Source: Brienomyrus brachyistius
Taxonomy: Eukaryota; Chordata; Actinopteri; Osteoglossiformes; Mormyridae
Assembly: GCF_023856365.1 (NCBI RefSeq)
Contig: NC_064551.1
Span: 15,633,527-15,697,526, forward strand
DNA length: 64,000 bases
Direction of reading: 5' to 3'
Positions 1 to 11,644 of this stretch are shown here, one piece after another. A model generated the notes under the pieces. The model did not search any database and was not told the DNA's origin. It was given only the letters and a program-made list of their open reading frames with translations. Made by a program: the position numbers and the translations under genes. Numbering within the stretch: the stretch's first letter is position 1; every line of letters begins with the position of its first letter.

Positions 1-962
1 GGAAAACGGATGGGTTGCCTTCTACAATCAAGCCATTCTTTAAATCCTCCTTTGTTATTTCATCTATATATTACACACATTAAATTGATCATGGGTTTGT
101 TTATAATATATGATATCTTTTTTTTTTAAATTCCTTCTAGGAATAAAAGTGCTGGAAATCTCTTCATAACAAAATTGACTGAGCAACTAATTGATTGATT
201 GTATCAAAAAAAAAAAAACAAAAGGATAGATTTTCAAGGTAAGACGGTGCCTCTGTCATAATAACTTGGGAATAATATCACAGGGTATCCATAGACATTA
301 TGATTAAACACGACCCCATCTGCATGGGGAATATAAAGCCTGGGATCATATGCATGTTTTATTTAATAGACTCTCGAGGTAAATTCACTGTAATCCTCTT
401 CAATTTTGTTTGAAGGTCGCCCTGTATCGAGCACGCATCTCTCCACCACCTATTCCATTAACGGAGGGCTCTGGTGGAGAGTCGGTATTGCCTTTGGACG
501 AGCTTCTTCTTCTTTGTTAATAACTTGACGGCAGGCTTCTCTAAGCAGTTATTAAGACCAGTCTCACCAGTGCGGCTGCACTGTGAGTACCACCTGTGCC
601 CATTATCGCTCGTCAAACCGCGAAGTGGAGAATTTTCCGAACGCTGAAGCTTTTGGCCTCAGACTGTAATCCTATAAGAAAGGGGTCTACTTTACATCTC
701 ACCGCCACTCCACTAAGTCACTCTTCTACTCCTACGTCCAAGAATGATTAAATCAGTTGCTTAGCACCTGTTTTTACTTGTGATTTATTCGGGTTTGCAC
801 AACTTATAATTCTCACTTTTTTCTTTACCCATTTACACAGCTGGATATTATTGAAATGACTAAGGGACAGTGAATTAATGCAAAACAGAGGGACCCATCC
901 ACAGAAATCATAAACCACTTGGCCAAGAACACTGACAGCCTATTAACACAGGAGAAGCCCAG
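1..962. other. Non-coding DNA, no recognised feature
   Basis: No open frame of note, no RNA gene and no repeat family that I recognise. There is a 13-base A run near 206-218. The block at about 415-740 is less AT-rich than its surroundings and could be an old mobile-element piece or a regulatory block; nothing in it settles this. Confidence 0.5.
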
Positions 963-995
963 CCCCCCCCCCACACACACACACACACACACACA
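963..995. repeat. Poly-C tract joined to a (CA)12 microsatellite
   Basis: Ten C residues are followed directly by twelve CA dinucleotides. This is a simple-sequence tract, expected to vary in length between individuals. Confidence 0.95.
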
Positions 996-2668
996 GACAC
1001 TTATTAAGTATGTGCAGCTGAGTGGAAAATATATTACAGAGGAATATGAAACACAGCAGGATATGACATGACATTTACAGCATCATCTGACAAAAAATAA
1101 GCACAAATACTTCAACAGGTTGCCTTGTGAAATATGGGCCCTTTTAACGTTGGAGAACCAACTTATTTGCACTCGATTTACCTACAGTAGGTTACAACAG
1201 GAAGTGGCTCCATGTTACTTTGTGTAGCATTATGGTAATTTATTAAAATCTCTCATGAATCACTATATCGACTGAAGTGCAAGAGAGCGTGTGATTTTTT
1301 AAAGTTATAATTTTTATATTTTGTAAAGAAAATTAGAAATCTCTGAAGTAGAACTCTAATTGAAGCATTTTTCTATGAAACATTCATCTTTTTCACACTG
1401 GCTTTACATTTTTTTTTTTTGTCACAACAAAATTTATGAAATAACACAAGATAGATCTTTAACAGTTAGCATATGCCAGCTTGATATTTTGCTCCAGAAA
1501 TGCTGTACAGGTGCTATCTTAAAAAATGAAAAATAAAATGAAATGTGTTAACAATATACACAGAAATAACGATATGAATCCTTTTGAATCGATCACCCCC
1601 AACACATACAACTTACATGCCTCCCACTTCAATGGCATCATTACAGATTTTTGACCAGATATTTCATAATAATTCTGGCTTGAGGTCAAGAGGGTGTCCA
1701 TGATTCCAAGCCCTCCTCCGCTACCAGAAAGTGGCCGATGCACCTTTCAGCCGGCGCGTTTGCTGAATTGCACCAGCAGACCATATTTCATTGGTCTTGC
1801 CTCTGGGGCCAGTGAACTTTCATAGTGTTTCACATTATTATGTAACGTGAAGCTAATAATGTTATCCGGAAATTGAGTGCAAATGTTAACATGCACACTT
1901 ACAACAAAACCTTTGTAACTGTAACACTATAAAATGATTTTAATAATGACCAAGTTTCTGAATATGAAATTTTTATGTATTTATATTTTCTGTGCTACAG
2001 TTCTGAGGTGTGTCGAATTGCTGTGATGGATTTCATTTTATTATTCTTTTGTCCTGATTGGTTGGCTTGATTGTTGTGGGAGGAATTGGGGAAAAAATGT
2101 AAAAATGTGGTTTTGGTGGGTGTCTGTATTACCTCGGCATTATTTAATCTACTCTGTGAGTAATTTGTGTCCATTCAGTACATTTCAACCATAGAGCCAA
2201 CATCATCCACCATAACCAAAATGTGGAACCCAAATGACCATAACACAGGCACGCGTACAGTCGCAGATACTTAGGTAATAGACACAATCGACACCACCAT
2301 GTTTAGTAATTTGAGGGCCAGACTGCACGTGATTTTCCATTATTTATTCACTGAAAAACTTTTCATTCCAAGGCACCTAGCACAATATACATTCCACCTT
2401 TACACATTCATAAGGCTGGATGCATGGTGAAGCAATTCATGTTTTGTACTTTGCCAAAGGACGTAACAGCGGTTCTGGGATTTAAACCTGAGTATGTCTG
2501 ATCAGAAATCCATTTCCATTACTACAAACCATAAATCCGCTTGTTTGCATTTACTGCATATGAACTTGGTATCTGCCAAGTGAGCATATCACTAAACAAC
2601 CTTAAAAGTTGTTCAGAGGAAACATACTGTATTGTCTTAAGTGGAATTTCACTTGTATTATTATTAGT
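996..2668. other. AT-rich non-coding DNA
   Basis: No repeat family, RNA gene or supported coding frame was seen. The reading frame on the minus strand at 1519-1743 has no recognisable domain. Confidence 0.5.
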
Positions 2669-2740
2669 CATCCATTTCCTGTAACTGCTTACCCAGTGCA
2701 TGGTCACAGTAAGCTTGGAGCCAACCGTAAGCAGGAGCAC
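2669..2740 (-). repeat. Decayed SINE tail
   Basis: The plus strand shows the reverse complement of the 3' tail of the window's V-SINE-like family. A 'catccattt' block is followed by a degenerate 'gtaaccgcttatcc' block, then 'ggtcacagt' and 'ggagcc'. The head and middle are missing and divergence is high. No target duplication was found. Confidence 0.5.
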
Positions 2741-2820
2741 CCCCGGGACGCAGAGGAAAGCCATTGCAAACACAAGCTTTCTGTTTACAGTGCAGTGCCA
2801 CGGTGCACACCTTATTCTTA

Positions 2821-2839
2821 TTTGTTTGTTTGTTTGTTT
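2821..2839. repeat. (TTTG)n short microsatellite
   Basis: Almost five perfect TTTG units, followed by a GATT-rich stretch. Confidence 0.85.
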
Positions 2840-3195
2840 AATGATTAATTGATTGATTTTTTTCGCATTAATATCAGAAATTCTGTGCAGTTTGCACATA
2901 AAGTAATCTCTGCAGATTCTGAACACAGTTTCTCCCCAGCTTAGCACATATTTTCCCACACTGAAATGTTCCAGTTTCATCTGGTACTTTGCTGACTTAA
3001 AACTGTCCTTCTCGTGAATACGTGCTCTCTGCATTTTGTAACAGTGTCCAAAGAGCCATACCTCCTGGGGAAGCCACTGAACCACTGGCACTCTGCTGAT
3101 GGGTATTTTTCTACATCACTTTGCATGAAAGAGACTATAAATCTAATTTGAGTTGAGATTTTATTTAAATAGCATGTCTGGTCCCTCCATCCATC

Positions 3196-3410
3196 CCTCA
3201 CAGCAGGGGTGCCCAACTCCAGTTCTGGGGGGCCGGAGCCCTGTAAATTTTTGGGTTTCCCCTCATTTAACACACCTGATTGAACTCCTTGTGCTAATTA
3301 CCACACAGCTCTTGAGTTGAATCATTCATGTTGGATCAGGGAAAGAACTAAGCTACACAGGACTCCGCCCCCCCCCCCCAGGACTGGAGTTGGGCACCCC
3401 TGCCTTACAG
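3196..3410. mobile_element. hAT-type MITE, 199 bp, with 8-bp target duplication
   Basis: The element body is 3204-3402. It starts CAGGGGTGCCCAACTCCAGT and its right end is the inverted equivalent, giving terminal inverted repeats of about 20 bp. It is flanked by 'cctcacag' (3196-3203) and 'ccttacag' (3403-3410), 7 of 8 identical. An 8-bp duplication with CAGGG termini is the usual hAT signature. There is no transposase, so it is non-autonomous. The interior carries a 12-base C run at 3368-3379. A second copy lies at 43737-43930. It appears to have inserted into an older reversed SINE whose remains continue to the right. Confidence 0.85.
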
Positions 3411-3645
3411 GATAAGGGGGAGGCCAGTAGCCTATTGCAAGTAACCAAGCACAAGAGAGGGGTACACCCTGGGTGGGATGCCAATCCATCATAGGGCACA
3501 TAAATACAATTTAGGTGTTCAAATTTGCCTAATTGGATGTCTTAGAGCTGTAGGAGGAAATGTAGGCACAGAGGGGAGGCAGATGTCAAACCGCCAGCCT
3601 GGGAGATGTGAGGCAACAGCTACCCCCTGAGTTTCTGTGCCACCT
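3411..3645 (-). repeat. Diverged V-SINE-like element, reversed
   Basis: On the plus strand this reads as a reversed SINE. It runs from tail-type sequence ('ggataagg', 'gtgggatgccaatccatc', 'agggcaca') through a middle part ('gaggaaatgtaggc') to a head-type end ('gtgaggcaacagctacc', 'gtgccacc') corresponding to the tRNA-derived A-box region. Several indels and many substitutions mark it as old. The hAT MITE immediately to the left probably separates it from its extreme tail. Confidence 0.6.
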
Positions 3646-4062
3646 CCACTAGCGTGTGCCCTGCCTCAAAACTCAATTTTATCCACCACCGGTGTTCCTG
3701 TTTTAAGCATTTGCAATATTTTCTGCCCTGCTGTGTGAAAACTGTTTCCATCTTCTGTGAATCAGTGGATTCCCTTAAAGATGAAGGAACGCTAAATATA
3801 AATTTATCTGACAGTGTTGCTCAGTAGAGAATCATTACAGTAACTGACTGGCGTTTCCCTTTAATTAACATACATGGTAAATGAAGGGAGGGTTGGATAG
3901 TTAATTATACCTTTGGGGAAAATGCAGCTCCATTGCAGATACCTCAGTAGTCAATCAAGATGTCTCTAGGTTTTCACCCAGCTGTTGCTTGCAAATAACT
4001 CAAACCAAAGTATAAAAAACAAATGCTTTTGACATTGTACAACTATATTCGTACTTCATTCA

Positions 4063-4273
4063 TGGGAGTTTCACTCAAAAATGTTCTGAGGGCAGAAAGG
4101 AAAATGATTGGTTGAGAGAGATAAACAATCACATGTAGAGGAGGTGGGATTAACCAATCATTCGTCTTGGTCCCAACTCCTCTAGTTACTTGGACCCACC
4201 TCCTCTACAATTGGATTGGTTATCTTTCTGAACAAAAAAAAAATCTTTTGTGTTTTGTGTAAGTAAAACTCCC
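4063..4273. mobile_element. Fold-back MITE rich in CCAAT boxes, copy 1
   Basis: The left end reads 'tgggagtttcactcaaaaat' and the right end is close to its reverse complement ('gtaagtaaaactccc'), so the whole element folds back on itself. Its arms contain 'gattggtt' and 'aaccaatca' blocks and paired 'gaggaggtggg' and 'cccacctcctc' blocks. No coding capacity is present. The better preserved copy is at 54971-55221, and an isolated end lies at 13748-13780. A clear target duplication was not found. Confidence 0.75.
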
Positions 4274-6450
4274 CTGAGCTCATACCCCCATTTGTAATCC
4301 CAACAATCGTAGATTTCTCCACAAAATATAAAAACTGAAACATATTCCATTCATTTTTCAAAGATTTTGACTTGACCTAGTTCTCTTCATTCCCCACTTA
4401 AATTTATCACACTTAATCTCATAGATTCCAAAGGTTCTATTTATTGTCTTGTCCAAAGTCAATTTACAAACTGCGAATGTTTAATCTGCTTCCCTTTCCA
4501 TCCAAACTGGACACACCATGAGGCACACTATGAAAATATATATATGAAAAAATAATAAGTTGTTGCTGTATTTCAACCGAAAAGCCATTCATCTTGTGAG
4601 GCCTCGTGCCTTTGTTTGTGCATAAACAAAGCAGGCTTCTGCCCAGAAAAGGCATAAAAGTAATTGTACCTTCTGTGTGGAATCAACCTTCATGAAAAAG
4701 CCCTGCGAAAGACTTCATGGTGTAACAATATTCTGTTTTTGTTTTCAAAATGTTTGAGCAAATGCTGTGTGTCATGACTGCATGACAGAGATAAAGGAGT
4801 AAAATAAACACCAACTATCATTTTTAATGAAAGGCTGATTTGAGAAACACGTAACAGCAAAACCTTATCACTTCAACAAGGAGCAAAGAATTTTTACCCA
4901 CTCATCAACTTCAGAGATGCAACATATGAGTTTTTTGCGGGTTCCATAACGTCCAGAAACAGGCTGAAATGAGTGCTTTAGGTAGAAAACAATGTAATAC
5001 TGATCACATGATTGTCCAGACCATTTAACAGAGATCCCCTGAGCCATGCAAACAATGATGCACTGGACGGGGAACATCACATGGTCACCCTTATCCATTC
5101 TTTTTTAATCCATCTTGAATACAAGTTCTGAAATGCATGCAGTGGCAAACTAGACAGATCTTCAAGCAGAAAAGCCTCCAGCTCTGTGTATACAGGGACC
5201 AGACCAGGCTCCAGTTCTCAGATGTAGAGGGAGCTACAGGATCCTCTAGAGAAGTTGAGCTGGGGTGTCATTGTTAAAGAAATGGCTTGCTTACTTCCTC
5301 TTGGCAATAATGTATTAAATTGTGATTGGCTAGCATTTCCCCACCCTTGTGATGCGCAAAGCTTGTGAGTAGGTGGCTCAAATTAAGGCACCATCTTGTG
5401 AATATGCTGAGGGAACCGTGTTTGCACCATAGGGTGAACCTGGTGCTATAAATATCTTTCCTATCTCTAGACCCCTAGATGACCATGAAGAGCAGTCATC
5501 ATGCATAAGATGGCTGGTGATGCTTGATGAAATCCCGAACATGAACCCTTGGCATGTGGGAAGATTTTCTTATATGTCTTCATGCTTTGTAAGAACACTT
5601 CCTTTGACACATTAAAGGGATTCAAATATGGATTGTATGCATGAATAGGTTTTTGACAAAATGCAGGCTTGCACAGCAAGCTAAAGGAGCATGCGGCTAA
5701 TGGAAACTTCAAAAATAAGTAGTAATTGAACTGGCACGGCAGTTAGAATATTAACCTTAAAAGCCACATTTAACAGGCTTTTAATGAATGAACCAGTTGG
5801 ACATGCCTTCTTCAGCAATCCATGAAAAGTATGATTTTGTCCCTGTTTATGGCAAACTTTAATGGAAATGTCATTTATATTTGATTACCTTTAATAGTTA
5901 GGTCCTTGTTTTGTTAGTTGCCATTCCTTAATACTACAGTTAGGTATATTTTGCAGTATTATTTTACAGCTCTTGAGATCTATTAGTATGAATATGCTTA
6001 ATGAACAAGATACAGAATATCCTCAGGTTACCTATAGTTGATATAGCTCATAATTATGTGAAGGTGAGAATGGTCTGTAATTAAGGCCGGGGTCTATGTG
6101 GGATGGCCAGCCTGGCTACTGGAATGAAACATGTGACACAGAGAGATGAGGCAAGCAAGCCCTAATTTTACCTGAAGGCAAACTCAAATTGAGGAAACCA
6201 TTTCTCGAAGGCACATGAGAAGCAGCGCCTGTGCAAAGAATTGGGGCGTACAGGGTGTCGAGGGCAAGGGCGTCATAAAGGGCGTGAAAGTAAAATGATA
6301 TTAAGGGCCCCTGAGTGACAGGGGTCCTAGACGATCTGGAAGATGATTGGGTGGGGGGTCAGAGGGTGAAATCATTCATTATATTCGTGTTTGGATTGGA
6401 CAACTTGACACAAACTCTAAGTACAGAAAACGCCCCACATGGCCTCCATT
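4274..6450. other. Unique non-coding DNA
   Basis: No RNA gene, exon or repeat family stands out. Around 6298-6362 there is a G-rich block weakly similar to 10228-10300 in this window, which may be an old shared repeat. Confidence 0.45.
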
Positions 6451-6545
6451 AACAAATGTGACCCATCACCACGAAATGAGTCTCATGGGTGAAGTTCTAC
6501 AAGGGTGACTTAAGACTCATTTCGTGGCGACGGGTCACAAATGTT
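6451..6545. repeat. Compact hairpin, 33-bp arms with a 29-nt loop
   Basis: The arms are 6451-6483 and 6513-6545. In the inner 27 bp, 25 pairs match, and the outer part continues with few mismatches. The left arm contains 'cacgaaatgagtct' and the right arm its exact complement. A transcript from either strand would fold into a hairpin of about 95 nt. It could be a tiny fold-back element or a small-RNA-like precursor; the sequence alone does not decide this. Confidence 0.8.
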
Positions 6546-6673
6546 CTCTTTCGTTTGAAGTAAGGAGGAATCCAGAAGAAGCACAGCTGTCTGTACTAAT
6601 GCTCTATTGCTTGACATTTTTGAATCCCTCAATACAGACTTTCTTGAATCATCTATAATGAGGAATGGACAGA

Positions 6674-6689
6674 TATTATTATTATCATT

Positions 6690-6720
<31 letters not shown>
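6674..6720. repeat. ATT/TAA microsatellite
   Basis: Imperfect ATT units change into about ten TAA units. It abuts the tail of the reversed SINE piece to its right. Confidence 0.9.
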
Positions 6721-6850
6721 GCCATCCACCTATTTTCTGAAGCTGCTTGTCTTATTCAGGGTCACAAAGGGCCTAGAGCCTATCTGAGAGGCTGCAGGTG
6801 CAAGGCAGGGAATAACCCAGGACAGGGTCCCAACCCTTCGCAGGGCACAC
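6721..6850 (-). repeat. SINE tail fragment, reversed
   Basis: The plus strand carries 'gccatccacctattttctg', 'cttattcagggtcac', 'gcctagagcctatc' and 'cgcagggcacac', which is the reverse complement of the 3' half of the V-SINE-like family. The head is missing. It is flanked on both sides by ATT-type microsatellites, so a target duplication cannot be read. Confidence 0.7.
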
Positions 6851-6851
6851 A

Positions 6852-6904
<53 letters not shown>

Positions 6905-6907
6905 GTT
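6852..6907. repeat. (ATT)n microsatellite
   Basis: About 17 ATT units with one 'attgtt' interruption near the right end. Reading through it gives a poly-tyrosine frame that is not a gene. Confidence 0.95.
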
Positions 6908-7429
6908 ATAGGTCTTAAATGATTAAATTGCTTTTAACTGTTTAATTTGCACAAAGGCTGCAGGTCTCCATGTTTTAAAATGCATTAAATCTCAATCTGC
7001 CCTTGCACAGTGTTTCATTTAGATTTAAAACACAAAGATTTATTGTGTAACTGTGATGCTGATTGAAACAGATCGAGGGTTAAAGGATCGCTGTAGCATG
7101 AGTGGTTTCAGATCGGTCCAGACAACAAAAAATTTGACAAGAATATAATGAGATTGCTAAAACTGTAAGACTTTTTTTTACATGCTTTTTTGCCCATTCA
7201 AGGATGTTTAGGTTGCATTCTCAACAAAAGAGAACGATCCCATGATTCATTGCATCCCGAGTTTATTCTGCGGAGGCAAGTTAGCAAGACCGCTCTTGTC
7301 AAAACTGCAAATACGAGCTTTGCGTCCTTGGTATTGAGAAAAACACCTTGTGGGCACATATGTGGATTGCACCAGGAATTGGACGTGGGCTTTTACCGAT
7401 GCAGACCCAGCACACATACATAGCTATTT

Positions 7430-7525
7430 ACGCCAAGAACATGCAAAGCACACATACATGTAAAGAAATGGAGCCCAGTCCAGGAGCAGTGAGACTACAA
7501 CTGCTAACCACCATGGCACGCTAAA
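7430..7525 (-). repeat. Decayed SINE head, reversed
   Basis: The order 'aagaacatgcaaa', then 'ggagcccagtccaggag', then 'ctgctaaccaccatggcac' matches the reversed middle and tRNA-derived head of the V-SINE-like family. Divergence is high and the tail is missing. Confidence 0.45.
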
Positions 7526-9711
7526 CTGGAAATGATCCATTTTCCCATCATGCACTTATGCAGTTACATTTTACATACTTCAGTCATTAGTCATATGTCT
7601 TTATTACTAATTACTTTCAGCCGTACTCCTAATAACAATTACATGTTATTTGTCATCCTATAAATATGCGCGTGGTGACTTACGGAAGGAAAATTATAAA
7701 AACAAAACAATCCATCCAGGGTCATAGAACAAAATAATATTAAATTAATTAAGATATGCAGGGTTGTAGTTAATATAATAAGTTAAAATTAATAATGCCA
7801 AAAATAATGCAACCCACTCTCATATGAGCTACATACTGTAACAATGAATTTATAATGATTTCTTTTTTACAACATAATCACACAGAATGTGTCTCATTAA
7901 AATGAACATTTTTCTTTCTGTTTTTCATTTGTGGTTTGGAATGTGTGGCATCAGTGTTTCAAGAATGTTTCATTCTTGGCACACAAATGCTGTACAGCTC
8001 CAGGGATGTCAGCCGAAATCTGATGCCCGTGCTGATTCCCCCGCACAGCTCCCACCAGACGCTCCGGTTTTCTCTACGCCTTTCAACATGCAGGGCAGGG
8101 GACTGTAAATTACCCCGTATGTGTAACCAAGCAGGGAATAAAGGTGTCCAGGTCCTGTCACATGACTTGCATTCTCCATGATGCGGTCTGGATAACCACA
8201 ACCCTAGTTCATTAAGCCATTTTTGGTAACAAATTTAGTGAATGCGTATAACATGCACTCAGGTAGCCACAAAAGTTACATTTGTGTTGGTGTAATACTA
8301 TGGTAGCAAATTAATTATGCAGCATGTTTTGCAGATTTACGTGCCTTTCGGTATTTCAGGGGGAATGTGGAGGGCATGGCCAGAGGGCCAGGAAGTCTTG
8401 TTAAGCAAATATCGCACCTGCTGCTGAGAGTTGAGTGCCTGCTTCCGCCCTGCAATGTGAAAAGTGACTGGGGATTTGATCCAGCAGACTGTGGATGCCC
8501 CAGCTGTAAAGACTAGTGAAGAAAGAAATGAAGCTGGGATTCAACACCTATCAACCGGCTCTCAGAACATGATATTCCCCAACCACTTTGAGCTGCGAAG
8601 ACTTCTGTCTATCACTAGCAAAAATCAATTCACCAGATCCTCCCATGCTGCTTTTATTGGTTCACATAGGAGGAAGCCCTAACTGCCCGGCTGATGCCCA
8701 TACATCATGTTTTCACTTCCAAGCAGTGTTTGGCATCTCTGCCTCATATCTGACAAGGCTGGCTGTGTCAGTATGGAATGCGGCAGGTGCGCATGCAGTG
8801 TGTTCGAAACGTGTCAGATAGGCTTTGAAGCATCACATAGGCTGATGAGTGAAAAGCTAAAAAAGCTCAGCGTAATGAATTACACTCTCAGATAAAGGCC
8901 TGTGCACAATTACGGCAATATGGTAGATGCAGACCTCCAACCATACATTGTTTTTGCATGACTACTTAACCAAGGCATGGACATTTTTTACACTGCAACC
9001 CACCTAGACATTCAGAAAATATGCAATGAATTCCATCCTTCAACCTACCGTCAGTTCCACATCTTCAATACAGGGTCGTGGTTGAGTCATCCATTGGAAT
9101 ATATTATTCAGAAAGGGGACCCCTAGACGGCACACATTTTTGCTCCCTGCCCCCCCCCCCATCAGATTGCAGACCCTGAGTCAATAGTGGTCTTTCTCAT
9201 TGATAAATGGCAGTGGTCACATTAGTGTAACATGAGCATTTGATTACGGTTTTGGATCATTTATTTTTTTTGTCTTATGAGTTAGATTGGGCTTTGGTTA
9301 AACAAAATGTATATTATGTTATATTTCAGTGATAACTCTGACTGTGCATTAAACACTTATACCCAATGTCCATGCATACTTGCAATAAGACGTCAGCTGG
9401 CTTCATAAATTAGCCAAGAACGTCAACAGTGTTGGAACCAAGACTGAAAAGAGCATAACAGCCAGAAACCCACAGCTAAACACAGACAGGTGAAGGTTAA
9501 AGAGGCATGAGTGAGGAAGCAAAGCAGGGACCCTGTACCCTATCCCGAACCCTAACCCCAAAGCAGGTTAGCTGGAGTGTTTGAGGAGCAGCACGGACAT
9601 TTGAAGGTGTTCCTGTGTGTGAGGTTGCAGCTGCTCTCTTCAGCTAAGTGCTCGACCTCAATTGGTTAGCAGCAGTCAGCAATGACCGGCTAAACATGGG
9701 GAGTCAACAGC
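7526..9711. other. Non-coding DNA, unassigned
   Basis: No feature could be supported beyond an 11-base C run at 9150-9160. A short 'ccctatcccgaaccctaacc' stretch near 9539-9558 resembles degenerate telomere-type repeats. The several reading frames at 7887-8895 overlap on both strands and match no family that I know. Confidence 0.45.
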
Positions 9712-9975
9712 TACAGTGACCTCCATAATGTTTTGGATAAAGACATTTTCCATACCACCTCTGCTCCTCAGTTTAAAATATCAAAACAAACTGTACAGAC
9801 GTGATTAAAGTGCATATTGCAGAAGTTATTTCCATATATTTCGCTTTCACCATGTACAAATTGCAACACCATTTATTACAGAGTCCCCCTCATTTCAGGG
9901 TACCATAATGTTTTTGGACATGGTAGGTATGTTAAAGCACTCATTTTTTTGTACTTTGTTGTAAATCAAGTAAAA
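9712..9975 (+). mobile_element. Fragment of a common teleost DNA-transposon family
   Basis: The sequence begins 'tacagtgacctccataatg' and later contains 'gattaaagtgcatattgcag', 'tttcaccatgtac' and 'tttcagggtaccataatg'. I recognise this order from an abundant fish repeat whose end carries the 'ccataatgtt' motif. Only the end portion is present, without transposase. I believe it is Tc1/mariner-like but am not certain of the superfamily. Confidence 0.5.
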
Positions 9976-9983
9976 ATGTGTCC

Positions 9984-10140
9984 CAGGGGAGGTTCTAGCT
10001 ATTGAAAAGATCAGAGGCTAAGTCAAGTTTACCTGGGGCTTGATGTTTTTTCTTGTTTGAAGGAAGACTGGTGTCAGGGCTATAGGGTTAAAATACACAG
10101 TGCTATAGCCCTGAGTGATCGGACCTAATGATGCCCATGC
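9984..10140 (+). repeat. Interspersed repeat of unknown class, copy 1
   Basis: It starts 'caggggaggttctagctatt' and ends 'atcggacctaatgatgccca'. The same order of blocks is found inverted at 29192-29409: 'ctagctattgaaaagatc', 'gaggctaagtcaa', 'gggcttgat', 'gaaggaaga', 'agggcta', 'gatcggacctaa', 'atgccca'. In this copy the middle tandem region is short, one to two units, whereas the other copy has about four. The conserved ends show that this is a dispersed element with an internal variable tandem block. I do not know its class. Confidence 0.7.
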
Positions 10141-11531
10141 TTTGTCTCAAAAATTATAGAAGACACTGCAGCTTGGGAAAGACCATTTGAGCCACGTAGC
10201 TCAGAGGCACTGTAAAGGGGGACGGTTCCATGCAAGGGACGCTGAGTGAGAGGGACCCTAAAAGATTGGAAACATAAGTGGATTGTTCTGGGTTGGGGGC
10301 CCAAAATCTCAAGCAGTCCCCCTGCAGCGGTCTCACCCATAAATTCAAGCAAAGCCAAAATGATATGGAAAAATGGCAGGTGTCTGCTCACAGTTGCTCA
10401 AGGTTCCCCGTCACGTAGATTCGTCCACCCGGGGCACTCCCTTCAGGTCTGGGAATTCGTCATCACCACGACTCTCTGTGGAGAAGAGGACAGCTGTTAC
10501 TAGCAGCTTCGCAGCCTCAGACAGGGCTGCCAGCAGTACTTCTGCTGCCGTCTCTTATTCCCCTGTTAACAAGGAGCTTGCCGGCAGGTGTGCATATTTG
10601 GGACAGCTCCCGTCGCTGGTGGCCTGAAGTTTCAGATCCTGGCTGTAGAGCCATTCACCCACAACCTGGCTGCTGGGTCCTAACTGAAGCCTTCTCTGCC
10701 CCACTATATCTTACCTTAAAGCTGGACAATAATACCCTTTGGCTGGCACCGTTTTGCCAGAAATCGTTACAATTAAATGCAACACCAGCTCTAGATTCCC
10801 CCCACGCTCATGCCCCCATGCTTTATCTATCTTTTTTCAACAGCCGGTTATCCAATTCAGAGTCACTGAAAGCCAGGAGGCATTGGGCATTAGGCAGTGC
10901 ACTGGATTCAATTAATAACATTTAATTAAAGGTATGGGGGGAAAAATCCACATTTTTCTGCACTGAAACATTGCTGTTTTTCTTTTATTCTAGATATGTC
11001 CTTAAAGCTCAAAGCAAACAGTATGACAGCAATATGCAAATCCAATCCACTACGACCTCCGGCTGCTTTCCCTAATTTTTATTCTGTTATTGTATCTCTC
11101 GATTTCGTTGTCCAACACAAAATGTCTAACATTAACCCCTATATTGGTGCATCTTTGCATCTGAACAGCCCGTGGCTCCTTCTGTGATCATTTTGCATGC
11201 AGCATGCTCTGTCGACTTATCTGCAATCATTGCATTGTTTTGGCTGGTGGCCTCTGTGCTGAGCCTCTACCTAACACATGCCTCTTGCAGGTTTTAATCC
11301 CCGTGAAACATCAGCAAGGAAAATCCATCATAGGCCTGCTTAACCCGAGGCTCGTTTAATCACGGGGAATTGCTTTGTGACATTGCTGGTGGTTCTTTAT
11401 TTGCATGTTCCCATGCCTTTTTCTGCTGACATATACTGAATATAGCTTGGGCTGCGTTGTTGTGCTAGATGTAAAACTAGGTTTATATTTGACGGGAAGT
11501 TTTAATACAATAGAAAGAAAGGAAGAAATAC

Positions 11532-11533
<2 letters not shown>
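10141..11533. other. Non-coding DNA with overlapping spurious frames
   Basis: Frames up to 115 codons overlap on both strands between 10125 and 10925 without a recognisable domain or splice pattern. I see no supported gene. Part of 10228-10300 is weakly similar to 6298-6362. Confidence 0.45.
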
Positions 11534-11568
<35 letters not shown>

Positions 11569-11644
11569 GGATGGATGGATGGATGGATGGATGGATGGAT
11601 GGATGGATGGATGGATGGATGGATGGATGGATGGATGGATGGAT
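11534..11644. repeat. Compound (GATA)n(GGAT)n microsatellite
   Basis: About nine GATA units pass into about nineteen GGAT units without interruption. The minus-strand frame across it encodes repeated Ile-His-Pro-Ser and is an artefact of the repeat. Confidence 0.97.

Noticed and set aside
2977..3273. Minus-strand frames at 2977-3273 and 43621-43806 with the same first residues
   Set aside because: The shared residues come from the two copies of the hAT MITE, not from a gene family.
6607..6918. Frame with poly-isoleucine and poly-tyrosine
   Set aside because: It is a translation of ATT microsatellites and a SINE tail.
9539..9558. Telomere-like CCCTAA blocks, also near 58460 and 60470
   Set aside because: They are too short and degenerate, and isolated, to mark an interstitial telomere. 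The one at 58460 is part of a dispersed repeat.
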